A DNA stretch of 64,000 nucleotides from Odobenus rosmarus divergens. Taxonomy: Eukaryota; Chordata; Mammalia; Carnivora; Odobenidae. Made by a program: the position numbers and the translations under genes. The stretch is from contig NW_004450382.1 of assembly GCF_000321225.1 (NCBI RefSeq), forward strand, positions 2,085,735-2,149,734. Direction: 5' to 3'. This document shows positions 35,307-46,399 of this stretch, piece after piece. The first letter of the stretch is position 1; the number at the start of each line of letters is the position of its first letter. The notes below the pieces were generated by a model. The model was given only the letters and a program-made list of their open reading frames with translations, made no database searches and was not told the DNA's origin.

Positions 35307-35520
35307 AACATATAGGCTTAAAAAAGAATATATAGGTTATATTTATAAGGAGCAGTGGTTAAGTAGAAGGAGAAATACTAAACCTATGTGAAGAAATCAG
35401 GGAAGAGATAACCCAGTAGAAAAATGGACAAAACCCTGAACGGGCACTTCACAAAAGAGAAAATTAAATAGCCAATAAATATGAGAAGGTGCTCTATCTT
35501 ATCAGGAATCAGAGACATGT

Positions 35521-35590
35521 GGGGTGCCTGGGTGGCTCAGTCAGCCAAGTGTCTGCCTTTGGCTCAGGTCATGATCTCGGGGTTCTGGAT
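35521..35590 (+). mobile_element. SINEC head fragment
   Basis: Only the first 70 bases (tRNA-like head, ggggtgcctgggtggctcag to gatctcggggttctgga) are present; body and tail are missing, probably through a later deletion. Confidence 0.85.
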
Positions 35591-36015
35591 TCTGATGACC
35601 AAATGGCTCACAGCATGTAACAAGTACTCAATACACTTGTGGAATGAGTGAATGAAAATGATGATAAGCTACTCACTTCTCTTACTATCATGTCTCAAGT
35701 GTTCTCTGCACTACACTCAACAGAGATCAGGAATCTTCTCCACCTACTACGTTTCCAACCGCTACTCCATCCTTTCCTCCACAGTTCTCCACAAAATATC
35801 TTGCTTCCTCCTTTAAAGGTGGAGGCCATGGCATCTTCCTCCTCCATTTAGAGTTTGCTCTTCTATCACTCTTCTTAGATTTGCTGCTCATCTCCAAAGC
35901 TAACCATTTTATCTATCACCTTAACTATATCTCTTGCACTTGTTTCTCAGATTTGCATCCTTCATTATTCCCGATCTGTATGATCATACATGTTATCTTC
36001 CCCTTCAATCATTCA
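35591..36015 (+). repeat. L2 fragment
   Basis: Sense L2: gagtgaatgaaaatg...cagagatcaggaatcttctccacc...tcaatcattcataccag. Confidence 0.5.
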
Positions 36016-36480
36016 TACCAGCTCAGAGGATGTGAAGGTAACATACTCATGCTAGAAAATACCAGACCTAGGAAACAGACTTATATAGGGTTCTCATTCT
36101 GTTGGTAATATACTCTTTAATATCCTGCCAGGCATGACTTTCATTGGCTCAGAGAATGCTTGGTGCTGTGACAGCAAATTAAAAGCTTCAGCTCCCCACT
36201 CCCCCCACCCAAAACAATTTTTTAATTAAAAAATAAAAACTTCAGTCCCTATGATGGCTTAGGGCTGGGGCAGACATGGCCTGACACACTCCTCAACTGA
36301 TGGACTAGACGGGCTTATACTAAGGTATGGACTTCCCTCTTTAGCTGGCGATAGGCACCCTTCCTTTCTGAAGATGGTATCTTGGAAGTGGCCACCACAA
36401 TAGATTCTAGGTCAGGGATGAATCAAGTCATATATTCCGATACCCATGAGTACCTCTGACAGATTTCCGATTGGGTTCTT

Positions 36481-36576
36481 CAAGCCAATTGCCTTTTTTG
36501 GTAATTGGCTTGGTTCTAAGAGCCAAGAGTCTTTTACCAAGCCAAGACTTGGTAAAAGTCTTGGTTCTAAGAGCCA
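36481..36576. repeat. Compound hairpin and direct repeat
   Basis: Two inverted repeats (caagccaatt at 36481-36490 with 36503-36512; 14-base arms 36528-36541 and 36548-36561, one mismatch) overlap a perfect 17-base direct repeat cttggttctaagagcca (36509-36525 and 36560-36576). Confidence 0.9.
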
Positions 36577-36703
36577 GCCCCTGGACAGAGCTCCCCCTTA
36601 AATTTGCCTAATGTCAAGGTCCCTAGGGCAGCTGAAGGAGGTTCTCTTGAGGACACAGGGATCAAAGACCTAAAGCTCCAAAGAAAGCTATGCCTCTAAG
36701 CGC

Positions 36704-36705
36704 TC

Positions 36706-36740
<35 letters not shown>
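36704..36740. repeat. (TC)n microsatellite
   Basis: About 15 nearly pure TC units. Confidence 0.95.
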
Positions 36741-36879
36741 GTACTTCCAGGCTGGGTCCCAAGTTCACCCATGAGTAATACTCCCAGAATAGAGTACCAA
36801 GTTGAGAAGGGATTTTTTCTAAGTCAGAATCCCTTCCATCCTGATCCAATAGATCACTCTATAGAGCTTTCTGTAGTCA

Positions 36880-37045
36880 ATCGAAGTGACAGAAAGAGTA
36901 CAGGTTTTTGGCGTCAGACAGGTGTGGCTTTGAATCTCAGCTCTGTCACTAACTAGGTGTGCATTGGTCAAATGTCTTAAGTTCTCTTAGTCTCTGCTGC
37001 ATTGTCTGTAAAACGGAGATAAAAATCTACCAGAAAGGTTGATGT
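36880..37045 (+). repeat. MIR fragment
   Basis: Sense MIR: gtgtggctttgaatctcagctctgtcactaactaggtgtgc...ctgtaaaacggagat. Confidence 0.7.
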
Positions 37046-37257
37046 GTAATAAAACTTAAATTTATTCCCCTGTTTCCCTGCTACTTCCTCTACAACAGGC
37101 AAGGAACATTGGCCCCAATACTACAATCAGCTTTGACCGAGTCCCTCCATTCTTTGCTGTGTCCCCTTCATCTTCTGCCACCCCCCTCCATTGCACACTA
37201 TGTACCTGCTGGAGTGAACTGTTTTCAGTTTCCTGAATACATAAAGCTCTTTCTCCA

Positions 37258-37460
37258 CAGTGCTGTCCAATAGAACTTTCTAAAATAATGAAAAAGTTCT
37301 ATCCCTGAGCTGTTTATGTAATAGCTGCAAGTCACATGTGCGTAGTCAGCACTTGAATTGTAGCTAGGGGGACTGAGAAAAAAATATTTTAATCTTATTC
37401 AAGTCTAATTAAATGTAAATAGTCCCCATAGTGGTGGCTACTATAACTGACAGGTTTAGA
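37258..37460. mobile_element. hAT-type MITE remnant
   Basis: Starts cagtgctgtccaatagaac and contains cagcacttgaattgtagctag...gtggctactataactgacag, the layout of MER3/MER33-like hAT MITEs. Family not certain. Confidence 0.5.
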
Positions 37461-37489
37461 CTCTAGGTCTTGTGTTTTATTTCCCTGCC

Positions 37490-37745
37490 TGAAATATATT
37501 TCCCCACCTTTTACCTACAGCTAACTTCTACTCAGGCTTAAAATCTCAACCTGAACTTCTATTCTTCCAGGATGCACATCCTGAGACTCTGGACCCAGTT
37601 TGGTTTCCCCTTGGTTACCTTCCAAGCATCCTCTGTACTTCTCTTATTATATCACTCATCACATTTTATTTTAATTACTGTCTGTCCATATGTTCCATTA
37701 GGTTGTGAACTTCTTTGGTTATCCTATCTATGGACTACTTATCTG
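37490..37745 (+). repeat. L2 fragment
   Basis: Sense L2: cctgcctgaaatatatttcccc...ctcttattatatcactcatcacatt...ttaggttgtgaac. Confidence 0.6.
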
Positions 37746-37828
37746 ATCTGGACGCCTCTTAACTTCCCTTTCAGCAGACATCCACAGGAGCTCAGGATTT
37801 AGACTTTTTCCAAGTTGGGGACCATTAC

Positions 37829-37918
37829 CTTTGAGATAACTACTGCATATTTGAATATGCTTTAGGGATTGATTAGAAGTTGCTTTATACATTTCTAAGG
37901 ATAAGCCCAAGTCAGAAA
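37829..37918 (-). CDS. Putative coding exon (29 codons), well supported
   Basis: The minus strand has a strong acceptor (ggttcctatcctttttag), a single open frame (GLSLEMYKATSNQSLKHIQ within it) and a good donor AAAG|GTAATG. The other two frames stop early. It takes two bases and leaves one. An L1 remnant begins about 10 bases beyond the acceptor, so the intron immediately upstream of this exon is transposon-derived. Confidence 0.6.
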
Positions 37919-38324
37919 CTAAAAAGGATAGGAACCATAAAATGACTCATTAAAAATGAAGAACTTCTGTATGCAAAATGAACAACAAAACCCCACCATC
38001 TTAATATATCAAAACAAATGATAACTAGGGAAAAAATGTACAACATAGATGATAGATATAAAAGGATGACTAGTCTTCTCATAAAAAGAGCTCTTAAAAT
38101 CAATAAGAGAAAGATGGAGAAAGGATATAAACAGGCAATTCAAAAAAGACAAACTAATGTCAAACATTTTTAAAATGTTTAACTTCATTAGTAATTAAAG
38201 AATGCAGATGAAATAAACAAAATACCATTTTTTGCCTATTAAATTGACAAAAATTAAAATGTTTTAGAATATATTGATAAGACTACAAAGAAATAGGTAA
38301 TGTGGCAATAAGCATAAAAATTTA

Positions 38325-38390
38325 AATATATATATACATATACACAATGTGTGTGTGTGTGTGTGTATATATATATGTATATATATATTT
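38325..38390. repeat. (TA)n/(GT)n microsatellite
   Basis: Alternating TA, GT and TA blocks beside the SINE tail. Confidence 0.9.
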
Positions 38391-38558
38391 TTTTTTTACA
38401 GCATGCGTGTGGGGGGTGGGGAGGGGCAGTGGAAGAGGGAGAGAGAGAATCTTAAGCAGACTCCACATCCAGCATAGAGCCCAATGTGAGACCCTGAGAT
38501 CATGACCTGAGCCTTAAAATCAAGAGTTGGACGCTTAACCGAGTCACCCAGGCGTCCC
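38391..38558 (-). mobile_element. SINEC copy, older
   Basis: Antisense SINE with a shortened body and head cgagtcacccaggcgtccc. Confidence 0.88.
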
Positions 38559-39094
38559 AAATACATATATTTTTTATTCAACAATTCTCCTTTTAGGAAT
38601 ATATTCTAAGAAAATAATCAGATACTTGTCAAAGGTGAATTTACAAAGATGTTCTATGCAGTGTTGTTTATAATACTGAAAAGCTGGAAACACCTAATTA
38701 GATAACCAGACACTGGTTACATAAAATATGATACATCTCTGCAATGGAATACTAAGTAGCTTTTTAAGGATGGTGTTATAGATCTGTATTTATTGACATG
38801 GAGCATTATCTATAATAAATGAAAAAGTGAAAAAACAAGCATGTTAGTATGATCCTACTTGTATAAAAATACTTGTCAGCTTACTTATCTATCAACTCAT
38901 AAAAAGGAATCTGGAAGGACATATGCCAAAATATTAATGATTCTCTCTCTTTCCCCACTTAAAATCATGGCAGTTAGCCAGTGGATGGTCTTCCCCAGGA
39001 TTCTCTGGTGTGGGGTTTGGTGTCCCCTCAAATGGGTCCCAGGGAACCTAAGAAACATCCAATACTAGGTTTCCTGGTTGATGCACCTGTAAGG

Positions 39095-39205
39095 CACTGG
39101 GAGCATGGACCTTATCTATCTTATTCACTGTGGTATCCCTGGCATCTTGAATTGCTTGGCACATAGTAGGCATTCAACAAATATGTGTTCAATTAATGAA
39201 TTGTA
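39095..39205 (+). repeat. L2 3' end
   Basis: gggagcatggaccttatctatc...gcttggcacatagtaggcattcaacaaatatg. Confidence 0.75.
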
Positions 39206-39444
39206 TCAGAGCACCAATTTTACTAATGATAAGCATTTAAACATTGTCTTGATAAATTAAACCCAGAATGTAAAATCCACAAAAATGTAAGGTAATACAA
39301 GACACCCAAATATGTTATATTTCCTATACACCATTACAATGCTAGGGGCCAGAAGTTCATTTTCTTTTATCATTTGTGTACTTTCCCAGAAGAGTTTGAG
39401 AAGCAGTGAATAATGTCTTCGTGCAAGGTCTTTCCCATCCACTT

Positions 39445-39585
39445 TTGAGGCTACGTATTACAACCTCTAACTCACAATGGGAAAATGAAGGTTTGGTGAT
39501 TGCTCAAGGTCACATAGTTAAAAAGCAGGGGAATCAGGATCCAAATCTAGGCCCATTTGTCTCCAAAACTCCTCTGTGGCTTGAA
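39445..39585 (-). repeat. MIR fragment
   Basis: Antisense MIR core ttgctcaaggtcacatagttaaaaagcagggg. Confidence 0.6.
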
Positions 39586-39599
39586 AGGTACAAAGTATG

Positions 39600-41306
39600 A
39601 CAATGAAAAGGACATTGCAGGTCTGTGACAGCTCATGTCTGTGCTTCCTAACAAGTCACCACCACTTAGCCTGGAGCTCCCATGTCTAAGAGGTGCTTTT
39701 TCTTAACCCTTGGAGAATCCAGAGGACGATTTGTCACCAGGGTTATTAGCATTTTTCCCCTGGATATCGACAGCTTGTCTTTCCTCCCACCAACCAGTGA
39801 CTGATTTCTTCAAATGCTCGCCAAATACAGCCCAAGTCACCATGGTAAACATATTGACAGAATCATATTAACAGCTACTGAGCATTTACAGGGTTGTAAG
39901 TAATGCAGGGGGAAGAAAAGATAAGAAAAAACACAGGAAAATAAAACAAGTTCAATCAGCAGTGACAATTATTTATTTAGAAGTTGTTGGTTAGAACAGT
40001 TTTTTAAATATATTTTAATTGCTAATTATGGTTTCTTCAAGAGAGTGGTCTCAGTCAGAGTTGCTCCTCCTCAAAGCTAATCATTAATATTTTAGCTGCT
40101 CAGCTCAGAAACAGTGCTCGATGCAGTTGACCCACCCACAGCTGCGTCTATGCAGTCGACTTCAGCTTCGGGGGTTTGCTTGGTAACAGAAATTCGACTG
40201 CACTAGTTGGTTTGCCACACCGATCCTCAAGTCGGCTAGTCCATTTACCATAAGGCAGCAGACATTTAAGTCCTTAGTTCTTGAAAGATTGAGGCTGGTT
40301 CAATAAGCAAAATTCTGCTCTAAGCCACCAAGACAACTGACAATTTTTCAAAGGAATGACCTATCTTTTCTAAGTTAATTTACACCTTTTATTGGGGAAC
40401 ATAAGTGCTGCCTTAGGCAAGAGGGAGAATACAGAAGAGTTTGTTTTCAGTTTCTAATTCCCTGGGTACTCCTGTGTGAACCTTATAACAAATAAGGTCA
40501 GCCCCTAGGCCCAGGGAGGTAGTGCCGGGAAGCGGGCATAAGGGCACTCTGGGGTCCCTGCCTGTGAGTGTGTTTGGGCACAGCCTCGTCTCGTCTCCCG
40601 TGTTTCCAACTTTGCCGGCTTCTTAAGGAGAATCTAATCCTCACAGGAGAATTTAATCTGTTCATTTGCACGCATCTCATCAGCACCCTGCTTTGTTGAG
40701 GACTGTTTGATGTCCCAAGGAAAAGACTTCGAAGTCTTTTAAAGCCTTTTTGATGTGAACCAGAAAATCACGTTTTTGTCAAGAGTGCACTCAACTTGAA
40801 CCTCAAAAGGTTCAGGACTCAGAAACCACACGGTTCAAGTGGGATTTAAACTGGGCAAAATCACTTCCTTGTCTTCCCCTGCAAGTCCCTCCCCCGGCCT
40901 TTGTGCTAACAGTTTCTGTGCACTGTTGGGCCTTTTTTTCTCTTTCTTTTTATTCTCTCTTTTTCACTCACACACACACATATCTTGGCAAGAAAATCTT
41001 AAGAAAAAGAACTATATCACCGGTGCCTGGAGAAGTAGCTATCTCCCCACGATGAATAAAAGCGGTCTCCAGCTCCACCCTGCCTTCAAAGATTCGGAAT
41101 GATTATTGCAGCGACCCCAGAGGCCTGGGCCACTTTAGGTGAGGGTCAAGTGATACACAGAGCCAAACAACTCTGATTACACCCTTAATCGAGGTCTTTA
41201 ACTAGGTACAAGACTGGAGCGTCCTGTGCCCCAGGCAGCTTTTGCAGAGAAAACTGGCAACTTGCTTCGGAGAGCAGCTAAATTTGTGTGTAAAGGAAGC
41301 ACATAC
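39600..41306. other. Repeat-poor sequence
   Basis: No interspersed repeat recognised across 1.7 kb, which is unusual here. A minus-strand 50-codon frame (about 39700-39860, GEHLKKSVTGWWEERQAVD) looks protein-like but has no acceptor. Confidence 0.3.
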
Positions 41307-41384
41307 CTTAGGACTTCACTATTCAACTTGGAAATGAAGGGACAGGAGATTTGACTCCTCTTAAAATCAGGGGAAAGAACTGAG
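41307..41384 (-). CDS. Putative coding exon (25 codons)
   Basis: Minus-strand acceptor ...gcatattctctgtcag, open frame SVLSPDFKRSQISCPF and onward, and a near-perfect donor CTAAG|GTATGT. Two other frames are closed or shorter. It starts with one base and leaves two. Neither neighbour found (46180-46388, 37829-37918) joins it in phase directly, so at least one exon is missing on each side. Confidence 0.52.
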
Positions 41385-41629
41385 CTGACAGAGAATATGC
41401 TAACCCTTAACTATCTCTTTCCAAAGCTCTCTTCTATTTTTTTCCTCTTAAGACTCTCCAACACAGTTACTCAAAGGCCAGCAAAAGTTTAGATTGAGGA
41501 GACAGAATCTCATTTGTTAGAAGGTTCAAAGTGTTCCTGATATCCTAAGGAACACCAGATGCCCTGTTCCCCGTGCCTGTACCCACACCAAAGCTTCACT
41601 GACCACTAGCTCATGTCCTGCTAACCATA

Positions 41630-41840
41630 ATGGTCACCACTGATTGAGTGGCTACTGTGTATCAGACACCATGCTATAAATACAGCATTTCAATAAAACA
41701 GAAAGGTGAGTCAGCTCATTCCCATTTTGCAGACAAGGAAACTGAGGCTCAAAGAGTTTAAATTACCTGCTTCAAAGCAGCACATCCATTAAGAGCCCAA
41801 GCTGCAACTAAAGCCCGATCTGTTGAACTCCACAGTAAGT
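41630..41840 (-). repeat. MIR element
   Basis: Antisense MIR: tgattgagtggctactgtgtatcagac...ttgcagacaaggaaactgaggctc. Confidence 0.75.
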
Positions 41841-41999
41841 GGTCTTGGCTTACCACTGTGTTGTTCAGCAGCTGCTCTGTTGCAGTTTTGGGTTTTGTTT
41901 TGTCTTTTTTTTTAAGCATTTAGTGTTCTACAGATTTATTTATTTAGTATTTACTGAGTACCTACTATGGGAATTATGGATATTTCAATAAGTATAAAG

Positions 42000-42650
42000 C
42001 ACTATTTCTTCCCTCTCTCTCACTGTGACTATTGCAACGGCCTTTTTACAATGATCCTCTTTTACTAACACCCTATTTGGACCCATTATTCACACAACAG
42101 CCATAGTCATCTTTTATTTTTATTTTTTTTAAAGATTTTATTTATTTATTTGACAGAGAGAGACACAGCGAGAGAGGGAACACAAGCAGGGGGAGTGGGA
42201 GAGGGAGAAGCAGACTCCCCACCAAGCAGGGAGCCCGATGCGATGCGGGGCTTGATCCCAGGACCCTGGGATCATGACCTGAGCCAAAGGCAGACGCTTA
42301 ACGACCGAGCCACCCAGGTGCCCCCATAGTCTCTTTTAAATGATAAATCGCAACATGGTATTTCTCCATTTAAAACACTGTGTGGCTTCCTGTTGCATAG
42401 AGAATAAAATCCAAACTCTCTATGATCTAAAAGATTCATGGAGATCAGGCTGCTCTTTCTTTCATTTACTGTTTTATTTCCCCAAGTTCACTCCATCCCA
42501 GCCCTCAGACTCTCTGTCCCTCACATGTACCAGGACCCACACCCTTATATGGTTGTCACTTGCTCACCGTTCATATTTCAATTCAAACATCACCTCCAGG
42601 GGCATACCAGGCATAGTGGACACGGCGGATTATTTTTTATGACAAATAAA
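42000..42650 (+). repeat. L2 copy split by a SINE
   Basis: Sense L2: actgtgactattgcaacggcc before the SINE; aaacactgtgtggcttcctgttgc and ttcaaacatcacctccaggg after it. Confidence 0.7.
42121..42324 (-). mobile_element. SINEC copy in L2
   Basis: Antisense, young-looking SINE; flanks catagtcatctttta and catagtctctttta match closely. Confidence 0.95.
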
Positions 42651-42654
42651 TAAT

Positions 42655-44383
42655 CATGCCATAATCAATCATAACACTTATTTTCTTGATTGATTCTTCA
42701 GTTTTAACATAAGTAATTAACAATTTAAAAATAATGTTTGATTTTTAAAGATACTCTAGTAAACTATTTACTAGATGAACTAAAATATGCACATACCAAA
42801 CGAAAATGTCACACCCCACTTCATAGTTTGTTTCACTATTTCAAAGTTTAAACATAAATAAGAATTCCAAGAGGTCAAAAAGAATGGCTGACTGAAATAA
42901 CTCAATTTTTGTTTCTTTAGTTTTACAATTAACTTGCTCTCATTGTTTATTTTGAATTTACCGTTTGCATGCAGAAATGTTCAATATTACAGGAGATGGA
43001 GCCCTAAGTGAGCTCAACTGCTGAGCTGTTAGGCACTTGCTTGCAAAGCGAACTGAGCCTGCAGGTGTCATGGGTCCGCAGTATAACTAAAAGTTCTCCC
43101 AATTCTTCCTTATAGAATACAATGTTTGTTAAATCATAGAATTTAAGACGTGCTAATTTAAAAGTTACATATATATTAGTAAAACTCAAGAGTAACAACA
43201 GCAATTTTTTTTAGAACTTAGACCAACAAAAGATATTTTCGGGGAGAAATATTTTAACTGATGTTGTTTAAAATTGCCAGCACATGTTGACATTAAAAAG
43301 CAGACCAACTTTTAGCTGACTGTTGTTTTAACATTCCTCTACAGACTAACATAGCACTTTACTCCCCTCACCAATTGACAAGATACTGTATCACAATAAA
43401 AAAGTTGTTAAGTGCTATGATACAGGGAAACACAGGTATTGTGAGAACAGAAGCAAGGGGAAAGGAGTAAGGGAAGAACAATGGAAGTATAATGTCCCAG
43501 AAGCCAAGCGAGTGGGAATTCCGAGAAGGATGAAGTCAGTGGTTAGTTGTATCCAATACTATAAAGGATCCCTCCTCTGAATTGGGTGCCAGGGCCAACT
43601 GGGAGTAAGGCCTAGAGATCTCCCTTTACTACATGGAAAGGTAAAACCAAGTCTGCCTTCCTCTGGCTGGCATGTAAGTTAGTTCAAAGGGAAAATTCTT
43701 ATCATTGGTCTTAACCATTTCTTAGTATCAGAGGCAGAAATATAGAAGAGCACACATCCTATTAAGCCAATGGCAGGTCTGCGTTCTCTAGACCCTAATC
43801 CTGCAAAGAACTCAGCCAATGGCCACCACTAGCCCTGACCAATGCATGAGAAGGGAAGAGAGCCCACTTAGAGGATGGTTTAGCAATAGAATCTTCTGTC
43901 CTGCTCCTACTGGGCCAAAGTGCCAAATCTCATATAAATGACCACAAACAGAACTGCTTAAGTGGAATACAACTTAGTCCTCACATCTGCTCTCTGTTTA
44001 CCCCATCTCGCTTACTTGAAGAAAGTAGCAAGCATTTGACCACCTTTAAGTCTCTCTTCATTTTTAAACTCCCTTCACTAGGTAGCTCCTGCACCAGTCT
44101 GTACTTTTTGGGTGGTGAAGCGGAAATAACCATCAGTTATTTTAACCTTTTTATAAACTAATTCAGAAAAGAAAATTAATTTTGTAAATAACAACAACAA
44201 CAAAATCAGACACTTTCTCGCAGCAATTGTGACTATCCACCCCATTCCACTCAGCATTTGGAAGAAATGGAACCAATCAGTAACGAGTTCTAGAACTAGA
44301 GAAATCATCCAGCTTTACCAAATCATCTCTCTAAGATTCAATCCTTAAATGCTAGGTCATGGGCCTTTCCCATAATATAGTCT
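42655..44383. other. AT-rich unique sequence
   Basis: No repeat was assigned. A minus-strand frame at 43018-43160 (YDLTNIVFYKEELGELLVIL) looks coding and follows an AG, but no donor in the right phase was found. Another open segment at 44013-44080 has a donor CAA|GTAAGC but a weak acceptor. Confidence 0.3.
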
Positions 44384-44394
44384 TCCAAATTGTC

Positions 44395-44514
44395 TTTTTT
44401 TTTTTTTTTTTTTAAGTGGAGCCCAATGCAGGGCTTGAACTCCCAACCCTGAGATCAACACCTGAGCTGAGATGAAGAGTTGGACATTTAACTGACTGAG
44501 CCATCCAGGCGCCC
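44395..44514 (-). mobile_element. Truncated SINEC copy
   Basis: Antisense copy lacking the pyrimidine-rich body: a T run joins directly to the tRNA-like half. Flanks ccaaattgtcttt and ccaaactgtcttt show it inserted in this short form. Confidence 0.88.
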
Positions 44515-44519
44515 CCAAA

Positions 44520-45560
44520 CTGTCTTTCTAAAATAAACTTTTTAGAAGTTTTTAAATTTACAGAAAAATTGCAAAGATAGTGCAGACAGTTCCCATATTC
44601 CTCACACCCAGTTTCCCCCCTTATTAACATCTTATTTTTAGTATGGTACATTTGTTATAACTAATAAGCCAATGTTGATAGACTATTACTAACTCAAGTT
44701 CATACTTTATTCAGATTTCTTTAGTTTTTACCTAATGTCCTTTTTCTATACTAGCACCTCCAAACTATGTTTTAAATCATAAACTAGATTTTTAAATTAT
44801 AAAAATAGTACGTATACATGTTACCTATTCAAATATTGCAGAAGAGCATAAAATAAAAAGTATTACTTCTACTTTCCTTCCCAGTCATACTCCCCAAATA
44901 AAACTACTATTAACAACCTCCTTTGTCCCCTTCCAAAAGTTTTATATGCATATAAAGATATATATGTATGTATCTTCTTTTCTATACCAAGGGGTCATAT
45001 ACTTCTCTGTACCTTGTTTTACATACAAGCACCTATGGCCCTAACTTACTTTTTTATTTTTATTTTTTTAAAGATTATTTATTTATTTATTTGACAGAGA
45101 GAGAGATACAGCAAGAGAGGAAACACAAGCAGGGGGAGTGGGAGAGGGAGAAGCAGGCTCCCCACAGAGCAGGGAGCCCAATGCGGGGCTCAATCCCAGG
45201 ACCCTGGGATCATGACCTCAGCTGAAGGCAGACACTCAACTGAATGAGCCACCTAGGCACCCCCTAACTTACTTTTTTAAATCCACTACCTAGTATTCTA
45301 TTATATAGATGTATCATAATTTACCAATTCCCTATCAATGTACATTTAGGTTGCTTCTAGTTTTTCAAATTACAAACAATATTATAAAGTACATATATCT
45401 TTATGTACTTGACTAAATATATGTAGGATAGATTCCTACAGTTGAACTATCAAAGGATATTTGCATTTAAAATTTTCATAGATATTGCCAAATTGCCCTC
45501 CAAAGAGACTATAGAACTTTACACTCCCACCAGCTATGTACAAGGCCCTGTGTCCCTGCA
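44520..45560 (-). repeat. Old L1 3' region split by a SINE
   Basis: Antisense L1M: aaaaattgcaaagatagtgcag...taacatcttatttttagtatgg, then after the SINE ttgccaaattgccctccaaagagac. Confidence 0.65.
45057..45262 (-). mobile_element. SINEC copy, young
   Basis: Antisense SINE with a 17-base perfect duplication cctaacttactttttta (45040-45056 and 45263-45279). Confidence 0.95.
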
Positions 45561-45724
45561 CCTTCATCAACAATGGGTATGTTATGAAACAAATTGTTCA
45601 TAATTCCCTGAAATGCTTCAAATGTTCCATCATCCTCCCACCTCCATCTTCAAGTATTCTTTCCTTCTTTTTAGCTTTCCGGTCACTTTTGGTTTTCTTC
45701 CTGCCCTCTCTGAGAAGATTGTCC

Positions 45725-45985
45725 TGTACTTTTTAAAAATTTTTTATTACTGAAGTATCTAGGTGACATACAATATTGTATTAGTTTCAGATATACAGCA
45801 GAGTGATTTGACAATTCTCTACATGACACAAGGTTCACTATGATAAATGCAGTCATAATCTGTCACCATATAACCTTATTACAATATGACTGACTGTATT
45901 TCCTATGTTTTACTTTCCACCTCCCTGACTTATTTATTTTCTAACTAGAAGTCTGTACCTCTTAGCCCCCCCTTCACCTGTCTCG
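45725..45985 (-). repeat. L1 3' UTR fragment
   Basis: Antisense: gtgacatacaatattgtattagtttcagatatacagc...aagtctgtacctcttagcccc. Confidence 0.7.
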
Positions 45986-46179
45986 CTGTACTTTTTTCTA
46001 CACTTACACTCTTGATTTCCTTTCCTCACTTCTCCAGCAACCTTGTTTTTCCTGCTCACAAATTTCCCTTAATAGTTTTCCTGCAGCTCCACATGATTCA
46101 ACAAAAAACACTCTTCCCCCGTCCTGCTCTCCCAACCTGCTGGCCCTTCTGAACCAAGAGAGAATGTTAATAGGGAAAC

Positions 46180-46388
46180 CTGAAGATCTTTAATCTGGGC
46201 CAAAATATCAGAAGGAATAAATTCATCTTGGTGTAACTCTAAAGAAAAAGAACACTGAGAAGAATTCTGCATTGTTTCCTTTGTTAGAGTTGAATCTGTT
46301 ATTTTTTCTCCTACATTCCACACCTGGATTTCCTCTCTCTGAATCAATAGTTCATAATTTTTATTCATTGCTCCTTTTTTTGTTGTTG
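46180..46388 (-). CDS. Putative coding exon (69 codons), well supported
   Basis: On the minus strand a textbook acceptor (cctcctctccaattctag) opens a frame of 69 codons with natural-looking composition, for example IQREEIQVWNVGEKI and SFSLELHQDEFIPSDILAQ. It takes two bases, fitting the one base left by 57124-57183. The chosen donor CAG|GTTTCC is weak. The frame stays open to a TAA at 46069, and CAG|GTTGGG further on is an alternative, so the 3' boundary is uncertain. Function unknown. Confidence 0.58.
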
Positions 46389-46399
46389 CTAGAATTGGA

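Larger units (their letters stand above)
37927..38870 (+). repeat. L1 3' region split by a SINE
   Basis: Sense L1: gaacttctgtatgcaaaatgaac, aaaagagctcttaaaatcaataagag, then after the SINE ctgcaatggaatactaagtagc. Confidence 0.7.

Noticed and set aside
43004..43204. Protein-like minus-strand frame (NIVFYKEELGELL)
   Set aside because: An acceptor-like AG is present, but no donor gives a phase that fits the next exon at 41.3 kb.
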